A stretch of DNA of 64,000 bases from Triticum aestivum (taxonomy: Eukaryota; Streptophyta; Magnoliopsida; Poales; Poaceae): positions 204,774,562 through 204,838,561 of the forward strand of contig NC_057801.1 of NCBI RefSeq assembly GCF_018294505.1, in the 5' to 3' direction. Below are positions 25,979 through 36,193 of the stretch, one piece after another. Every line of letters starts with the position of its first letter. Within the stretch, counting starts at the first letter, position 1. The notes beneath the pieces were generated by a model. That model was not told the DNA's origin. It made no database searches and was given only the letters and a program-made list of their open reading frames with translations. The position numbers and the translations under genes were made by a program.

Positions 25979-26250
25979 TTCGTTCGGCAATTTAAATACT
26001 CCTTTCGTATTGTCGAATGGTAGGACCCAACGGCGTACCTGCTAGACCCTGGCTCGTGTTGATCCTAAAAAAACCAGGCTCGTGTCCTGCTGGTGGCGTG
26101 CATGGTATGCAAATTAGCCAACCCCAACCAGTCGGGCCTCTGTGTTTCAAGTCGAAATATCTAGCGGCCAGAATTCCAGCCCTAGGAAATTCCCCTCATG
26201 TCCCCGGTCCTTAAATACTACCTATGAACAATGGAGGGATGCTTTAGTAA

Positions 26251-26283
26251 CTAGACAACGTTACCTACCGTGCCAAGCACGGT
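26251..26283 (-). mobile_element. 3' end of a second Helitron, minus orientation
   Basis: On the minus strand: a perfect 7-bp stem ACCGTGC/GCACGGT with a 3-base loop (26283-26267), 12 bases, CTAG (26254-26251), then host T. The body must extend rightward on the + strand. No convincing 5' TC terminus was located. Confidence 0.55.
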
Positions 26284-27115
26284 TCAATTCCCTCGATCGC
26301 AGCTACCCAAGGTCACCCGTCAACTCCATTGCCTAGTACTAATAGGAGTATTACACCAGGATGAGCACAGAATTGAGCCCGTTTGTTCGTGCCTAGTACT
26401 TGAGTTAATATATCAGGCAATGCACTGGTACAGAGGGATTATCCTTTTACTCTGCATATATAACTTGTCTGAAGTCTAACTAAGCAAAATGTTTGACCAA
26501 ATCCTTTCTTAAGAAATACAACACGAAATATGTATCACTTGAAAATTTATTGCATGATGCAGGTTATGATATTGTTTCGAATCCTGGAATTTAAAATTCA
26601 GAAAATCTAAAAGTTACCGGAAATTCATGAAACTGAGCATGGTCACATGATATGGCACCAATATTCCAACGTAATTTGTTTCTTCAATTTGAGACAATCT
26701 GCTTATGAGAAGTTGCACAAATGAAGAGCCAAGGTATTCTAGAACAAACACCTGTCACGTTAAGGGGAACGCTTTCACTATTGAAACCATGGGCGTTTAC
26801 GTGCCGCCACGAGTCCTGCTTCTCATCGGCAGGCGCCGTCCGAGCAAGCGTGTGAGTCGACGGGAGGTGTGCGAGCAGACTGTTGCGCCGGCTGACTGGG
26901 AGGCGTGCAAGCAGACCACTGTGTAGACTCCTCGGGAGGCGAGCCCTTTGACAAGGCTCCGCCTCCCACCTTCGTCCCAACTTCTCCCACTTTTAATGTT
27001 GTCGGAGCCGTAGTTTAAAATCAACCCTGCACTACCCGGTATCGCTACAATCTTCTCTCTTCCTCTCTGATTCTCCTGTCGTCTACCTCCAACCAGCCTG
27101 ACCTAACCGTACGCC
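26284..27115. other. AT-rich then mixed DNA, probably Helitron interior
   Basis: Lies between two outward-facing Helitron 3' ends. No recognisable coding sequence; short ORFs around 26680-27024 on both strands show no motif. Confidence 0.35.
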
Positions 27116-27789
27116 ATGCCGCATCACAATGGTCTGCCCTTAGTCTTCCAATCTCTCGAGGAAGACACCCAGCCGGAGTCTCAAGAACATAGGCGCTTTG
27201 GGACGAGCTTGAACCGGCCTTGCGGGAAGACGCCGTGCCTATCCACGCTCCCGTTCCAGCTCCCGTCGCCCCGACTGTGCCAGCACCCATCCCCATGGCA
27301 TTGATTGGCTGGGAGCCGCACATTTCCGCCAAGCTTGATGCCACGGGGTTCCACGAGGTCCCTGCCAAATTTCACGCACCCGTGCACCTACCAGCGCATG
27401 CGCCTGTGCGTGCATTGACATGCGCGCCCGTGCTGGTGCCCGTGGACACGAATGTCTCTGTCACACTTTTGTCAGCGCATGTCTCCACGCGGGTGCCAGT
27501 GCCCCCCTCAGCGGCATGGATGGCCGCCATCGACCGCTTCCTTGCACCAATGCCAGTCGCCTCCTCCCGTCAGTTGACTCGCTCCTGGAGACCGAAGTCC
27601 AGAACATTGTGGCCTTCCTTGAAGCTAGGGCCAACGTCTAGGAGTACGCCAACAGCGGCGCAAGACGCCGCCGTCGCTGTCACCATCCCCGTCGGTCAGT
27701 GGGCCCGACGACACATAGAGCATGGCACAGGAGCCGCATCCCACCGCAAGACGCCCCCGCCGCTGCCGCATAATCTAAATTTGCCATGA
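27116..27789 (+). pseudogene. Broken Pro/Ala-rich coding fragment, unknown
   Basis: GC-rich block with coding-like composition in shifting + frames. The ATG frame from 27116 opens MPHHNGLPLVFQSLEEDTQP, then a second frame continues (LWDELEPALRED near 27195-27230) into a Pro/Ala/Val repeat. A third frame near 27590-27640 reads LLETEVQNIVAFLEARANV to a stop. This pattern fits a decayed captured gene fragment inside the flanking Helitron(s). The product is not recognised. Confidence 0.3.
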
Positions 27790-28123
27790 AAAACGTTCGG
27801 ATTGCCATGCTTAAAATCCGAATGTTTATCATTTCCATTTATTTTAGATCGATCGTCGTATGAATGTAAAGTCGGAGTCAAACTGAATGAAATCTATGGT
27901 TTGATCGATTGAATGTTCTACTAGAGCCATATCAAATTAAAGATAAAACGTCATCAAGCCACATGTATTCCTTCTCATCCAACGACCTAGACTGCTTCAA
28001 TGTTGAGCGCTTACCACGTTTAACATGCAGTTAATTTCATGCCAAAAATAGTGCTAATCACATAATAACATGCAAATAATATCCTACTTAATATCCGCAC
28101 GCACTTAATATACTTCTAAATTA

Positions 28124-28151
28124 ACGTGCATTGCACGTACACATTGACTAG
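28124..28151 (+). mobile_element. 3' end of a third Helitron, plus orientation
   Basis: Perfect 6-bp hairpin ACGTGC-ATT-GCACGT (28124-28138), 9 bases, CTAG (28148-28151), then host T. The body must extend leftward; the 5' TC end was not identified. Confidence 0.6.
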
Positions 28152-28225
28152 TACTACTAGTACGTGAAACTGGTGCCATAACTTGTGAACGCGTCCAGAT
28201 ATGGTCAACGGCAACATCACTAGTG

Positions 28226-29334
28226 AGTTCTTCGTGTTTGGTCGTGCGTCTAAATGTAGAAGGGGAGGAGAGAGAGAGCACACATGGAACCCACCAGTAA
28301 GTGAAGGTGAATAGTACATGCTAACGAGCCAGTCCCACTAATGTACTAACAATAATATTACATGTTATCCATTAAATACGTTGTGGTAATATAAAAACAT
28401 TATATGAACAAAGGGGGTACAACAAACATTGTTGTTCTACGTGTGTTGCCTATTAACGTGTGGCTTGAAGGCCCTGGTCGCATGTTCGATCCCCTTTCTT
28501 TTTAATTTTTAATTTATATATGGGTCCAAATTTGTTTCATGACAGGTGGGCCCCTCGGTGTCTAGTTTGTAGCACTTTAATTTGTGGGTCAAAATTTGTT
28601 CCATTATAGGTGGACTATCGGTGTGTAGTTTTGTAGCTTATTTTTAATAATTAAAGAGAACAACAGAGTTTTTCACAATAATACCATGGTGCGATGTTGA
28701 AGGCAGGAAAGGACGTGCGAGAGAGTGATGACCGAGCCAGAGGGAAATCAATTGGGGGAGGTGCGGGGGTTGCAACAATGTTTGGAGTAGTTGTGGGCCG
28801 ACTACTACAAAAATATAATCTAAACCCACCGGAATAAATGCCTACAGAAATTAATCCAAGGTTGGAGTCCCCCTTGCAATGTAAATAGCTCCGGCTTTGC
28901 GAGGGATGGAGAGGTAGCTTCAATGTGTTTAAGATATGGCGTGAGAAAGCGTGGTCAATCGAGACACATATAGATAAAGGGACAAAGTGAGTCCGACATT
29001 CATTGAAAAGATATATATGCTCTAGAGAGATATTGTCCGATTGAGCTTTTGGGAAGGGTGAGGGCTGTAAGATAGAGCTTGAGAGATGATCCAGTCACAG
29101 ACATGTAGATATATTTTATGTGTGGGAGGAAGCAAGGTCAATAGATTACATATATAAAGGGAGAGAGATTGAGCGAGTGTGGGTTGTCGTGTGATCGAAA
29201 GAGTGAGACGGGTTGGAGAGAGTGACCTAGATAGACAATGTGCAGGAGAGAGTATACAATATGAATATGTCGAATTGGGCTCAAATATGGAGATATATCG
29301 TTTGTGTCCGAGAAAGAGCGAGGTCAATCGAGAC

Positions 29335-29373
<39 letters not shown>

Positions 29374-30640
29374 TAGATGGAGAGAGATATTTAGCGAGCG
29401 TGGCCCGCCATGAGGTCGAAAGAGTGGGCGGCTTGGATGGACTGACCTAGATAGACAATATGCGCGAGAGAGTATAGAGTGTGTCAATCGAGGCCCAAAC
29501 AAGGAGATATATCATTTGTGTGTGAAAGAAAACGATGTTAATCGAGACTCGGATAAAGAGAGCAAGATTGAGCGAGTGTGGCCCGCCGTGCGGAAGAAAG
29601 AGTGAGATAGTGTTGAGGGAGTGACCTAGATAGACAACGTGCGTGCGTCCGCATGAGAGGTTGGGGGCTAGATAGGAATGCATGTATCTAGCGAGAGAGG
29701 GTGGGAGGGATAGAGAGAGAGAGAGAGAGATCGAAATGGTGTGCAATGGCGGATGTGTGAGGTAAATACATTTGGTAACAGAGTGGAAAAGGGGGTTGTG
29801 TAGTTGAGAGAGTTAGAGATCGAAACATGGAGAGAAAGAATGAACGTGTGTCGGAAAACGATAGCTTCCTAAGGTGGTTAGGAGAGGAAGATTGACCGAT
29901 ACATGAAGTATGTAGTGTGTGTGCCGGGGGGGGGGGGCTAAAAACAACATTTGAATGTAGATAGTACAAGACTTAATATCGATGTTTCAATTCGGTGTAC
30001 ATTTTAAGATTTGAATAGAGGACCATTCATATGGGTAATAATTTCGAATTCGTGACATACTAGGTTTGGAAAAGTTGACATTGACTCGATTGTTGTGCTA
30101 TTTTGTAGGTCATATGTTTTGAATCCATCCAAAGTTTTTTCACTACCATGGTATTCATCATATACATATGAATTTGTATCAAAAAAGTAGCATGGATACC
30201 GTGAAATGCGAAATCCACGTTAGAATTGGAGATCGCTATGTGACACACACTCTAATTCAAATAACTAATTATGTGACACACACTCTAATCCACATTAGCG
30301 TGGATACCGTTTCAATTTTATTTTCTAATAACTCCTCATTAATTAATTTATAGTATCTCATTTCGAATGACTAATTATTTGTAAGGAAAACACACGCATT
30401 GTAACACATACATATTTGATTCGTTTGCATTCTCAAATGTAGGTGCACCAGGCAGACCAGGGTCGTGTCATGGTGGTCGAGTGTGTCGTACAGACGCTTA
30501 GCACCCAGCCACCCACCCCTCCCCCTCCCCCAAAAAAAGAACGACGACAAAATAAGTTCACGCTTCCACATTTCGGATTGAAATATCTGGCGGCCCCAAT
30601 TCCAACCCTGTAAAATATCCATTCTCCACCGTCCCCTTCC
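28226..30640. repeat. Copy B of the duplicated non-coding segment
   Basis: Colinear with copy A (19918-26215). It lacks the two MITEs and the Helitron found there, and is expanded by a GAGA-rich minisatellite. Downstream it runs directly into the coding-like region of the CACTA remnant (30641 onward). Confidence 0.65.
28980..29750. repeat. GAGA-rich minisatellite with (AG)n tracts
   Basis: Long units anchored by GACCTAGATAGACAA at 29224, 29444 and 29623, with GAGCGAG and GGCCCGCC words between. A pure (AG)n tract sits at about 29337-29370 and another near 29716-29732. Leu/Ser-rich minus-strand ORFs here are products of the repeat. Confidence 0.8.
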
Positions 30641-31568
30641 GCGCCCAGATTGCTCAAATCCCTAATTCGCCGCCAACCCAAGCAAAGTTCGAATCGCCCC
30701 TCGTCTCGTCTCTTTCCCCACCTCTGTACCGGACAACCATGACGAAGACAACGGTTGCGCTTCACCACCGCACCGGAGCTACCTCATCTACGCCTTTGTC
30801 CACTGCACTGGGTGGTCCATCGACAATGTCGGCCGCTGCAACCGAGGTGCCTCACAGACACTGACTTCCATGGCATCAGGTGCACTTCACCGACGCCGTC
30901 TCCCACCTCACTAGGGCTACTTCACCGAGCACATCGTCGCACCTCCGCCTCCCGAGGCTATTGGAGCTTCACCAATAGTCTCGTCCACTGCATCGTAGAG
31001 CTCCACTGCCACTCAAGATCTGCATCCATGCGCGGCCAGCCAATGCCAGCACATCACCCTCAATGGCTCTGAAGTGACCCGCACTCTAGCTAGGCGAGCA
31101 TGCCCAAACGTCGGCCCGAACTAGGTATCCACACATCACTCCCTTGTGCACTGTTCTGATGATGTTTGGATATCCTTTCACTGCTCTCTTAGCTTACACG
31201 CCTATGCAACTCTGACTTTAACTCTTATTTCTTTTGGAGATATCATCTGAAACAAGCAAACCCATTTTTTAGCGAAGCATGGCGGTGCTATGGGATCTGG
31301 TACACATCCTGCACACCCGTATAACCTTGTAAGTATTTGTCCTATGGTACAACAGCAAGGTCAATTCCTCTTATTTGATCAACCATTCGCCGAGTCAAAA
31401 ATATAGAAGGGGATGCAAGGAGCACAAGGCCTGCACATCCAAGCAAGTGATAACATGGACTTGTACATGGAACATCCCAAGCGCAAGCAGAGCTATTGTG
31501 AGCCTGTACAACGAGCTAGCATAAGTCCCTGCATCTCTTTTAATTCATACTGGCCTGCGTGTATGATT
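30641..31568 (+). pseudogene. 5' part of CACTA-type accessory gene, exon copy a
   Basis: From about 31413 the frame reads MQGAQGLHIQASDNMD...VQRASIS, preceded by a possible acceptor (TATAG). 41774-41899 encodes a clear paralogue (GLRIQAIDAMDSFVEP...VQRASIS), so the similarity holds at protein level. A 5'-UTR-like GC-rich stretch with an ATG at 30738 (about 40 codons) lies upstream. The gene resembles accessory ORFs annotated with En/Spm (CACTA) elements in grasses; function unknown. It is separated from the downstream exons by the hAT-like segment and element 2. Confidence 0.45.
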
Positions 31569-31583
31569 TGTGTGCAGTGGCGG

Positions 31584-32063
31584 TGAGGGAGTCCTAGGCT
31601 AGGGGGTGTCCGGACAGCCGGACTATCATCGTCCGCCGTCTCCAAGACTACAAAGATACAAGATTGAAGACTCCGTCCCGTGTCCGGATGGGACTTTCCT
31701 TGGCGTGGAAGGCAAGCTTGGCAATACGGATATGTAGATCTCCTACCATTGTAACCGACTCTGTGTAACCCTAGCCCTCTCCGGTGTCTATATAAACCGG
31801 AGGGCTTTAGTCCGTAGGACATAACCTCCATTACAACAATCATACCATAGGCTAGCTTCTAAGGTTTAGCCTCCTTGATCTCGTGGTAGATCCACTCTTG
31901 TAATACCCATCATCAATATTAATCAAGCAGGACATAGGGTTTTACCTCCATCAAGAGGGCCCGAACCTGGGTAAAACATCGTGTCCCTTGTCTCCTGTTA
32001 CCATCCGCCTAGACGCACAGTTCGGGACCCCCTACCCGAGATCCGCCGGTTTTGACACCGACA
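31584..32063 (+). repeat. 5' LTR of element 2 (480 bp)
   Basis: TGAGGGAGTCC...CCGACA. The TATA box TATATAAA at 31789-31796 follows CTCCGGTGTC. Alignable end to end with 39634-40114 and 7916-8385. Confidence 0.95.
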
Positions 32064-32064
32064 T

Positions 32065-32080
32065 TGGTGCTTTCATTGAG
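32065..32080 (+). promoter_or_regulatory. Primer binding site of element 2
   Basis: TGGTGCTTTCATTGAG one base after the LTR. The leading TGG pairs with a tRNA 3' CCA. The tRNA species was not determined. Confidence 0.6.
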
Positions 32081-32110
32081 AGTTCCTCTGTGTCGTCACC
32101 GATAGTCCTG

Positions 32111-35107
32111 ATGGCTTCTTCAATCAACAACAACGCCGTCCAGGGTGAGACTTTTCTCCCCAGACAAATCTTCATATTCGGCGGCTTCGCACTGCGGGCC
32201 AATTCACTTGGCCATCTGGAGCAGATCGAAAGCTACGCCCCTGGCCATCAGGTCAGGTTCAGAAGCCCAAGCTTCACGGCCGACATCCGTGGGGACTTGA
32301 TCTTCGACGGACCCGAGCCACAGCCGAGCATGCTATACTGTCACGATGGGCATGATTTAGCTCTGCCGCCGGACAGTGCCTTGGTGACCGCACACGAATC
32401 CGCTCCGGCCCTCAGTCCGGAGCCAATCGCCCAGATCGAGGACCGGTGGCTGGACACCGCCTCGGGGGCTGCAACTTCCACGGCGATGGAGCCGAACACT
32501 GACCTTGTCCCCTATGAAGCTCGTGACTCCAAGGTGCTGGACTCCCTGCTAGACCCAGAACCTCCTGCGCCCCTGCCAATCGAATCCGATTGGGCGCCGA
32601 TCCTGGAGTTCACCGCTGTGGACATCTTTCAGCACTCGCCCCTTGGCGACATCCTAAATTCGCTAAAGCATCTCTCGCTATCCGGAGAGCCCTGGCCGGA
32701 TTATGGCCAGGATGGTTGGGATGCGGACGACGAAGAAATTCAAAGCCCACCCACCACCCACTTTGTAGCCACTGTCGACGATGTAACCGACATGCCAGAC
32801 TTTGACTCCGAAGACATCGATGGTATGGACGACGATGCCGGAGACGATCAAGAACCAGCGCCTACAGGGCACTGGAAGACCACCCCAACACACGACGTAT
32901 ATATGGTGGACACTCCAAAACGAAGCGATAACAAGGACCAATGGGGCGCGGCAAAGGATAATCCCGCCGATAAACAACCAAAACGGCGACGCAGACGCCG
33001 CCCTAAGTCCCGCCTTGACAACAACAACGCTCCTAATGACCCAGCAATAGAGCAGGGCAAACCAGTGGACGACGAACATGCAGCCAAGCAACCGTCCGAA
33101 CAGGACGAGTCGGATAATCAATCCATGCCCGGCGAAACCAACAGTCTAGATGACCTCACGCCAGACACACCACCGGAGAATAAGAGCCTTCGGAAAAGAC
33201 TCGTCGCCACTGCAAGAAGTTTGAAGAAGGAAAAATGGAAGCTCAAAACGGCGGAAGACATACTCAGAATGAGGTGGAGCAAAGTGCTCAAAACCGCAGA
33301 CAAATACGGCAATGGCCATCAATGAAAGAGCTACCCGAAGCGCAAGCTGCTGCCAGAATTTGACGAGGAAGCCATAGAGCCCCCACAGTCAAAAAACAAA
33401 GAGGCCGCCTGGCCGGATAGACGGCCAGATGATAGATCAAAATCTACAAGCGGCGCCGCACCCAAGCCGACTCATGACCCTGGGAAAACAGATGGCCCAG
33501 CTAGGTCCATTTACGGGCCAAAAAAGAGGGCCCCAGGAAGCAACACAAGACGCCAAGTGTTCGAAGAAAGCGGCACACCCAAATACAGGGGCGCCGCACA
33601 CCCACTATGTTTCACCAATGAGGTGCTGGATCATGAATTCCCAGCAGGGTTTAAACCCATAAACATAGAGGCTTACGACGGAACAACAGACCCTGGAGTC
33701 TGGATAGAGGATTATATACTACACATACACATGGCTAGAGGAGATGATCTCCACGCCATAAAATATCTACCCCTCAAGCTCAAAGGGCCAGCTCGGCATT
33801 GGCTCAAAAGCCTCCCAGAAAACACTGTTGGAAGTTGGGAAGAGCTTGAGGACGCGTTTAGAGCAAATTTTCAAGGGACTTATGTCCGCCCTCCGGATGC
33901 AGACGATCTAAGTCATATAACTCAACAGCCCGGAGAGTCAGCGCGCAAATTCTGGAACAGGTTCCTTACTAAAAAGAACCAAATAGTCGACTGTCCGGAC
34001 GCCGAAGCCTTAGCAGCTTTTAAACACAACGTCCGAGACGAATGGCTCGCCAGACACCTCGGCCAAGAGAAGCCGAGGACAATGTCCGCGCTAACAAGCC
34101 TCATGACCCGCTTTTGCGCGGGGGAAGATAGCTGGCTAGCAAGATGCAGCACCAGCGACCCGAGTACATCCGAGATTAGAGATGGAAACGGAAAATCACG
34201 GCGCAGAAAGGATCAGCGCCGGAATAAAGAAAAAAGCCCAAAGAATACGGCGGTCAACGCCGGATTCAAAAGCTCGCGGCCAAACAACAAAACACTGCCT
34301 CTTAAGGATAACAGTGATGAGCTATCCAACTTAAACAAAATTTTGGATCGGATATGTCAAATCCACAGTACCCCCGGAAGGCCTGCAAACCACACCCACC
34401 GAGATTGTTGGGTTTTCAAACAGTCCGGCCGACTCAACGCCGAACACAAGGGGCTCGACGCATCAAGCGAGGATGATGATAAACCCCACCAGCAGAGCAC
34501 CGGAAAACAAAAGACTTTCCCACAAGAAGTCAAAGCAGTAAACTCACTTCATGTGATAATACGGAAAAACAATGCGGCACCCGCTAAGATGGGTCTCGCA
34601 CGGTCCACCCCAGCGGAACCTTGAGATTGGATGTCAAAACCAATCACTTTTGACCACCTGGATTATTCCAGAAGTGTTCGAAATGCAGGATGGACTGCTC
34701 TGATATTGGATCCTATAATCGACGGACTACAATTTACACAAGTCCTGATGGACGGAGGCAGCGATTTAAACCTGCTATATCCAAACACAATCCGCAAGTT
34801 GGGGATAGACCTTACTAAAATTCGACATAGCCGCATTTCCTTTAAAGGAGTGACGCCAGGCCCTTCCGCCAAGTGCATAGGCTCCTTATTACTAGAAGTT
34901 GTGTTCGGGTCACTGAACAACTTCCGACGCGAAAAACTAATCTTTCATGTCGCCCCGTTCAAAAGTAGCTATCAAGCACTATTGGGACGTGAAGCTTTTG
35001 TCCGCTTCAACGGCATACCACATTACGCGTCTCTTACACTTAAAATGCCCGGTCCACGTGGCATCATTTCATTGCGAGGGTCATTTAAAGACCCCGGACA
35101 CGGATAG
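32111..35107 (+). pseudogene. gag-protease polyprotein of element 2, two in-frame stops
   Basis: One frame from ATG 32111 to TAG 35105-35107 (999 codons), broken only by TGA at 33323-33325 and TGA at 34622-34624. Order: conserved N-terminal part (IFIFGGFALRANSLGHLEQI), acidic region, Arg/Lys-rich stretch near 32975-33015, charged helical part, retrotransposon gag domain (YDGTTDPGVWIEDY near 33675; KLKGPARHWL near 33780), zinc-knuckle-like C-x2-H-x8-H-x4-C (34355-34408), retropepsin DGGS (34751-34762) and LLGR (near 34984). Gag assembles particles and the protease matures them. A longer upstream ATG at 31988 lies in the LTR and is rejected as start. Coding ends after the protease. Confidence 0.88.
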
Positions 35108-36193
35108 ACGAGTCCGGCATAAATAAGCTAGGGGCTCCCTAGCCGCACACACCTTCACAAGGGGTTGTGCGTATAAACAACAACGAGCTAATATAGACTC
35201 CGCTTTACTTATTAATATTTTCATATACTTTTTTCGCACGATTTCCTTTCAAACTAAGTTCCTCTCTTTTTACAGATGAACAACGTGCACACCCATCCAG
35301 GATAACGGCACAACGGAGACACAGGCGCAGACGTGCAGTAGAGACCCATCGCAAGGATTCTTTTCAGATTAAGACCCTGCGTAAACCTTTTTTACTGTCT
35401 CTTGTTGCTATAATCCCCTGGTTTCTCATTATAACCAGAGTGGAGCCTGACGTTTTGGCATCGGCCGCGTCAGAGGACCTTGCCCGTACCTGGACACTAG
35501 GGGCTTAGGGCATTGTTCTGCCCATTATTATAAAGTCCGAACACCTTAGGGAGTGTTCGGCGTCTCGAGTTAGGCCTTATATGCATCAGCTCCGAATCAT
35601 GTCTTTGGTCAAATGTTGGGTTTGCCCGGCTCCTGTGTTTTGCTGCCTTACGTTCCGTATCATCGGCTAACGCGGCACCAGGAGAACTACTGCGATTGTG
35701 CCCCAGTTCGGCTGGGCGAGCACCTCAGTAGAGAAAGCCGAAAACTGACTGTCATGATACAGCGAGAGACTGGTCAACCACTCGATCGACCACCGGAATG
35801 TTTAGAATTCCTCCGCTTTGACGAAGGACCGTTTCCCGGTCAGGCACACACGCGCCCCGAATTCGGAGAGCGCGGTGCCCCCAGGGGCTATATCGTAGCC
35901 CCACCCTCGAACTCCAATGGCTAAGTGAAAGTGATAAAGCATCATAGTCCGGTTGCCTCGTTTGCTACGCTACCACCTCCTCAACAGGACCGAGACGTCG
36001 GATTAAGTGTGAAAATGCGCTATTTTTGCGAACACCCCCGCACCTTGTGCGTGGGGGCTGAAGCCGAAGACTGCCATCTTTCAGGTTATACACACGTATA
36101 CATAAACGGCCGCATAGGAGATATTTCAATACTTGGAACGCACAAGTATAAAAAGCGATTACATCATAACCATTGTTTTACAAAATAAAACGT
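35108..36193. other. Non-coding spacer between convergent genes, element 2
   Basis: Homologous to about 3014-4332 of element 1. It holds no supported ORF and forms the 3' region of both gag-protease (+) and the antisense gene (-). Confidence 0.6.

Larger units (their letters stand above)
19918..26215. repeat. Copy A of a duplicated non-coding segment, carrying insertions
   Basis: Copy A is 19918-22218 plus 25979-26215. It aligns in the same order with copy B (28226-30640): 19920-20220 with 28240-28570, 21290-21385 with 28808-28895, 21385-22218 with 29935-30415, and 25979-26210 with 30415-30640. Homology is ancient, with many indels. The intervening parts differ: copy A has a roughly 235-bp tandem repeat, copy B a GAGA-rich minisatellite. 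The nature of the parent sequence is unknown; it may be part of a larger DNA transposon. Confidence 0.65.

Noticed and set aside
28218..28227. CACTAGTGAG as the 5' end of the CACTA element
   Set aside because: No CACTACAAAA-type terminus and no subterminal array follow; chance match close to a Helitron end.
29022..29969. Several Leu/Ser-rich minus-strand ORFs
   Set aside because: They arise from GAGA-rich minisatellite and microsatellite DNA; sequence lacks stops because of composition.
31988..32110. Upstream ATG extending gag of element 2 into the LTR
   Set aside because: The extra residues would be coded by the LTR and primer binding site; the conserved protein begins at 32111.
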